Source of the DNA: Chara braunii
Taxonomy: Eukaryota; Streptophyta; Charophyceae; Charales; Characeae
NCBI GenBank assembly: GCA_003427395.1
Contig: BFEA01000005.1
Span: forward strand, 6,817,403-6,850,680
Direction: 5' to 3'
DNA length: 33,278 bases
The position numbers and the translations under genes are program-made. Positions within the stretch are counted from its first letter, which is position 1. Each line of letters starts with the position of its first letter. The notes under the pieces are model-generated. The model was not told the DNA's origin. It saw nothing but the letters and a program-made list of their open reading frames with translations, and did not search any database. Below, in pieces: positions 28,743 through 33,278 of the stretch.

Positions 28743-29725
28743 CCATAAGTTGGATGGTCTGGTCATTTGCTTTTGTTGGGGTTTCTGAATGGATGATGGG
28801 GCTCATGAGTTTGGTACCAAAAATCCTGTTTTTTTTTGTTACTGAACAGAGTTGGACACATTCTAAGTGCATGGGTCAATTTTTATATTTATTTCTGAGG
28901 ACGATACAGGCAAAGGCTAGTTGCACCATAAGTTGGTGCGGCCAAGTCATGAGTCATTGTCATGTATATTATTTGGCAAACGAGGAGCCATAAGTTGAGA
29001 GATCTAGTCACATAAGCCAATAAAAGATAAAGGCCTGAAAATGTGAACTTCATAATCAAATGCTGAAAGGTAACTTCCGACACACTGAACTTACCCATAA
29101 GTTGGGAGTTTCGGTTGTATGCCCATGGTAATACAATAGCGGAGTAATAGTATAATTTTGGCTATTAAATATAATTAAAGCATAGTTTGACATCTCCATG
29201 AGTTGGAGTGGTCTGATAATCTTTTTGAAATAAATAAGGACGTTGTGAGATTACTTGTTGAATGTTTTTGTGTTGCGGCGACTGGGCGTATCCATAAGTT
29301 TGAGAAATTCGGTTATACGCCATATGTTGTTGTCCAGGCAGGTTGGACTACCCATAAGTTAGATAGTCTGATACTATGCCATATGTGATTGTTTGGGCTG
29401 GGTATACGTACCATAAATTGGTCAGTCTAGTCATATGCTTTGTGTCGTTGTTTAGTCAAGGGTCGGACATCGCCATAAGTTTGGGCAGTCCAGTGATTTA
29501 TTATATGGCGACCTCGTAGGGTGACTAGCCACACCATAAGTTGGGGCGGTAGTCATACGCCTTAAGCCATTTGTTTAGGCAGAGGTTAGTTGCACCATAA
29601 GTTGGGGCGACTTAGTTATATGCCTTATGTTTATTGTTTAAACAAACTGGACGACTTGGACGTACCCATAAGTTGGGATGATCTAGGCATATATTTTAGG
29701 CAGGTCAGACGAACCCATAAGTTGG
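28743..29725 (+). repeat. CCATAAGTTGG repeat, about 13 copies
   Basis: Copies of CCATAAGTTGG or a one- to two-base variant start at 28743, 28926, 28988, 29095, 29196, 29292, 29352, 29411, 29473, 29534, 29595, 29666 and 29715. From 29292 to 29595 the spacing is 59-62 bases. The rest of the unit is looser, often GGTCTAGTCATATGCC, then TTGTTTAGGC. A degenerate tandem repeat with one conserved word. Confidence 0.85.
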
Positions 29726-30120
29726 GGTCAGTTTAATCTTATGTTTTATGTAAGAAAGGGTATAGGGGTTATTCAACTAAGGGTCAAATGAACTAAGTAT
29801 TTGATGGCGAACTTGCGGAGTGGTGAGAGATGTTGTTGTACTTACTTGCGTTCTCTATGAGTTTGTTTTTGGGGGCATCTTTTAATAGGTTAGTCGCTTA
29901 AATGATCGTCAAGTGTCGGAACGATAAGGAGATTATTGATGAATAAAGGGGAAAGTTTGGGATAAGGTAAGATCATCTTACTGAGAGTCGGAGTTAAAAA
30001 TTGATTCATGATAGTACCTAAAAAAAAAGTATCATGAGGGCAATCTTTAGTTTTGACAACTAAGTTAAGCATCATAACTTACCCTAGGTCTGTTGCACTT
30101 TGTTTTTCATCTGTAACCAA

Positions 30121-30510
30121 GTAAAAATTTTGGTAGTTTACTTTCCTAATGGAAGTGCTGCCAAAATATTTAGTAATTTAAGGAATTAGTTAAATTTTAT
30201 TTTTGCAAAGTCAGACTAAAATCTAATTTCAATTTTGACTTAGTAAAAATCTTGCGATATCAGTTTTATAGAGGAAGTATTCCAATTTTTTTGTTAATTC
30301 AAGGAGTTAAAACAAAATTTGTCTTTGGAAAGTCTAATTGCACTTTAAATTTTTAATTTAGCTTTGTAAAAATTTTGGCAGTTGACTTTCCTATAGGAAT
30401 TGCAACAATTTTTTTGTAAATTTGAGGAGTTAGTTAAAATTTTGATTATGATAATTTTAATATTTCAGCCTACTTAGTGGAGATGCTGCCAAAATTTTCA
30501 GTAATTTCTG
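30121..30510 (+). repeat. Tandem repeat, 122-bp period, CTGCCAAAAT core
   Basis: Units start GTAAAAATTTTGG at 30121, the related word at 30243 and GTAAAAATTTTGG at 30365 (two spacings of 122), with a shorter fourth near 30450. Unit 1 has ATTTTGGTAG facing CTGCCAAAAT, an inverted repeat. The GAAGTGCTGCC word links it to the repeats at 11.8 and 23.5 kb. Confidence 0.7.
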
Positions 30511-31308
30511 GTACGGACTAGGGAGATGTAGAAAGGAGACTAATGGTGGAATTAAGCTACAGTATGGAGCATTCTCTCCACGTTTTTCAAGAATAACATT
30601 GTTTTTTTGGCTTGTACTATGATACAGATTTGCGCCTAACTGAAGATTCGACTAGTTTCAGTCTAATCCTTAAAGAATTACTTATCTTTTGTTATCATTT
30701 GATATCAGGTCGGCTTACGACACAACTCTACTTGCTTCTTCATTTCAACCTAAAGTCTTAGTCCCTTGAATTCTTATATGTTTTTTTTAATTATCACCCA
30801 TACTTATCTATAAATGATAATTTTTAAAGACCAAGTACCTTGTTGTGGATTGGTGGAAAATGGTTGGGGTTTGTGTTCGTAAGGAAGAGTATGAGTCAGA
30901 AGAAACGGTAAAGTTGACCCCTTTAGTGCATGACATGCTGTTGTTCACTTTGTGTGATCGCATATATGCATAAAAAATAATGATTTGCGTTACAATAATT
31001 GCTTGTGTTTGTGAGAATATTGTTGAATAAGCCGGATCACAGATTGTGAGAGTGATTGTCTGATGCTACACAACTCCTTTGTCTAAATGATTTAACCACT
31101 TTTGTTTTGTGCCCACGGCTATTACAGTCGAACGCACGTGCGCGTTACGCATAGGCTTGAGTTACAAGTAGTCGCATATTCATGCGTATGCAACGACTTG
31201 TACTTCTCGTTGAAAGTTGTTTGATAGAATGTGGATGTTGTTGACAAGAAGGTTAAGGTATCGCTAATCGCAACACACGACTTTGTGCTAGAAGAGCAAC
31301 CCTTACCA
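30511..31308. other. Non-coding stretch, nothing recognised
   Basis: AT-rich. No gene, RNA or element end seen. Confidence 0.35.
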
Positions 31309-31350
31309 CTCTTCTGCGAAGGGTGCAGAAGAGGGACCTTCGCAGAAGAG
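31309..31350. repeat. Hairpin, 14-bp perfect stem with an alternative fold
   Basis: CTCTTCTGCGAAGG (31309-31322) pairs exactly with CCTTCGCAGAAGAG (31337-31350). The loop holds a further GCAGAAGAG (31325-31333) that can pair with the first nine bases instead, so two exclusive hairpins are possible. Confidence 0.75.
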
Positions 31351-31636
31351 GGAAGGACGTGCAACCGCCACAAACGGACCCCCATTTTTCAACCCTGTTT
31401 AACCCCTTTAACCCTGAAAAGTGCATTGGAGATTTTTTTTTTATAGTTTTATCTTTTTTTTTTTTTTTTGCCCTGTTTTATTTTTGGTCAAGGTCTGTGT
31501 GTGCCAAGTTTGGTGTTTGCAGGGCTCTTGAAGTTGACTGTTTTGGTTAGCCCTAAAAAATCCTGAAAATCCTGAAAACTGAAATAAGTGAATTTTGCAT
31601 GAAAACACACTTTTGCCTTGCTGTTTTATAGGTTTT

Positions 31637-31642
<6 letters not shown>

Positions 31643-31696
<54 letters not shown>
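31643..31696. repeat. Poly(T) run, 54 bases
   Basis: A homopolymer run. On the minus strand it is a poly(A) tail candidate, but the sequence upstream on that strand (from 31697 upward) is not recognised. A perfect 14-bp palindrome GTGTCAGCTGACAC lies further on at 31871-31884. Confidence 0.8.
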
Positions 31697-31699
<3 letters not shown>

Positions 31700-32182
31700 T
31701 AGTTAGTATGATCTCCTCTCTATGAATTGGTGGCAAGTTTGGTTATAATGACCCTTGGGTTTTGTTGTAAATGGCCTGACAAGTGGTCTGAAAATTGAGG
31801 TTTTCAGTAACCGTCTCTCACAACCGCATCTGTGATTGTTTAGCGTAAGAAGACCAACCACTTAAGACGCGTGTCAGCTGACACTTGAATGTCGAATGTG
31901 ACCCTGGAAACCACTGAGGGGCGTATGGTCATGAACACGATAGAGTACACCATTATTTTGACTGACTATGTATTCACGCATGTCTAGTCGATATGAGAGG
32001 ACTCGCGTTGCCTCACTATTTATATTAAGTCTCACACGTGACATCTGTCCGTTCATACCGTAAATTAAATATGGGTTGGGCGAAAAAAAAAGAATAGGCG
32101 CGATTTGTACATAAGGTTGAGTTTCTTTTGAGAACAAAGTCTCGTGGTTAGATCGGTCGTCCTTGTCGACCAACGTAGGATC

Positions 32183-32556
32183 GTGCTTGGGAGGTCAACG
32201 CCCCAAGCGACGATTCACGTATTGGTTCGATTCGGACGTTAACCGCATGTACCTCATATGCTACAGCAAACGAGAAACGCCCTCGGATGATCCACCTCTG
32301 CGACCACACGTGAAAACTTTCGTACGTGGGTCAGTAGCTCGACGGGGATATTCCACCTAAGGATGGTGACAACTCCCACAGGTGGAGGTAAGTTGTACCT
32401 CACATGACCCTATCGTGTTATAGGGGTTCGTAAGAAGTATGGTTGGCGTACTTGGCCGGAGCGACATTACTCCAAAAATATTTTGCATCCTAAAATGTCA
32501 AAATTTGTGTGACGCGATCGGGAGGGTCCCCATGCGGGATCGATGCGCTCAACAAC
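32183..32556. repeat. Repeat R, copy 2
   Basis: Aligns to 25549-25990 (same orientation, about 6.6 kb apart). The stem around the shared loop word GGTGACAAC is TCCACCT (32352-32358) with AGGTGGA (32380-32386), different bases from copy 1 but still pairing. The two copies differ too much to be a recent LTR pair. Confidence 0.65.
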
Positions 32557-33278
32557 GCACAACCACCTTTGATGTTTCACGGTTACTACCACCGGGGATC
32601 GGACCCTTTGCCCCTTTCTCTGAGCGCTCAAATGCGGGACCGCTCAACGACCACTTAACGGAGGGACACTATCGGAACCATCAACGGCCATACAGTCTTG
32701 ACACCGCCACACAATTTCGTCCCTCCTTGACACTCAACGGTTATACTAGAAACAACAACGGTCATGGGGGCATCCGAGGGGGACTCTAGGAAGCTTTCCT
32801 TTTACAGAAAGCCGACATACAATCCCCTAATCGGGAAACCCAATAATCGGAAGGAGCATAAAAGTGAGGGTGCGGTGGGCTCCCTCGTGGGAGTCTTCCA
32901 GCGCCGGCGGTGGGCGCCTCCCATCTGCCACAGCCTCCTTCGCTTTCCATGTCGCCACGCTGTCACAACATAATTACCCCTCCCCAACCACATCAACAAC
33001 AAAATAGGGGCTGCACACCCGTGCCCTCATGGTAAGTCAATAATGTCAACAATTCATGGATGTACGAACTGAGCTAGGTCCGTTGGTCCTTGATCTCTAC
33101 AATACCCTGGACCTTGGGAAACAAAAACCTTGGCCAACACGCTCTCACACAGCACACACAACCCACTCAACCCACTCACACGCACATTCAGACCCGTGTT
33201 GGCAAAGGACCCTGTTAAACCACTAGTACCTCACCCAACTTGAAAAAGCCGACGCGGCCGTTAACGCTCCGCGTCGGG
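32557..33278. other. Non-coding end of the window
   Basis: C-rich on the plus strand towards the end, with CCACTCACACGCACA-like words near 33170. No gene recognised. Confidence 0.35.

Noticed and set aside
28743-29725. CRISPR-like array
   Set aside because: The repeat word is short (11 bases) and imperfect, the spacers are diverged copies of each other, and the context is a eukaryotic nuclear genome.

Overview
The window looks like nuclear DNA of a large, repeat-rich streptophyte genome. I infer a charophycean green alga, perhaps Chara-like, but the sequence alone does not prove it. Four signs support this: remains of at least four Ty3/gypsy-type retroelements; a plant-type primer binding site complementary to initiator tRNA-Met; telo-box (TTTAGGG) motifs upstream of a gag gene; and a nuclear copy of mitochondrial DNA holding the 3' end of rrn18, a group II intron domain V and a tRNA-Asn-like 3' half. 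I found no intact host protein-coding gene.

Layout. 1-2640 is low-complexity sequence: an A+C-rich strand, one small unrecognised ORF and a CA microsatellite. 2690-4800 is element A on the minus strand (gag zinc knuckle, protease and reverse transcriptase, all broken). 4900-9000 is element B on the plus strand, head-to-head with A (gag remnant, protease, RT/RNase H, integrase, chromodomain-like end). About 9000-10435 holds LTR/UTR sequence ending just before a primer binding site at 10437. Element C follows to about 17690: a long structured leader, gag in one frame with three stops, an 863-codon protease-RT-RNase H ORF, and an integrase cut off soon after its first catalytic Asp. 18100-19329 is a gag-only remnant of a fourth family (D) with a perfect CCHC knuckle.

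From 19.3 kb to the end the DNA is non-coding but far from featureless. It holds a 173-bp tandem repeat, a tRNA-derived SINE-like insertion, a dense array of perfect hairpins (22.2-23.4 kb), a tandem array of a GAAGCGCTGCCG motif (23.5-23.9 kb), a mitochondrial insertion (27.55-27.94 kb), a roughly 60-bp spaced CCATAAGTTGG repeat (28.7-29.7 kb), a 122-bp repeat (30.1-30.5 kb) and two diverged copies of an unrecognised 400-bp repeat 6.6 kb apart.

How the parts fit. The retroelements carry the usual gag-PR-RT-RH-IN order but are decayed, with in-frame stops that are mostly TAG at likely Gln positions. The most unusual signal is structural. The leader of element C and the unrelated-looking 22-24 kb block share the same order of modules, a run of near-contiguous perfect hairpins followed by tandem repeats built on a GAAG(C/T)GCTGCC core. 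I infer that the 22-24 kb block may derive from a leader or LTR of a related, otherwise lost, element family. All comparisons were made by eye.
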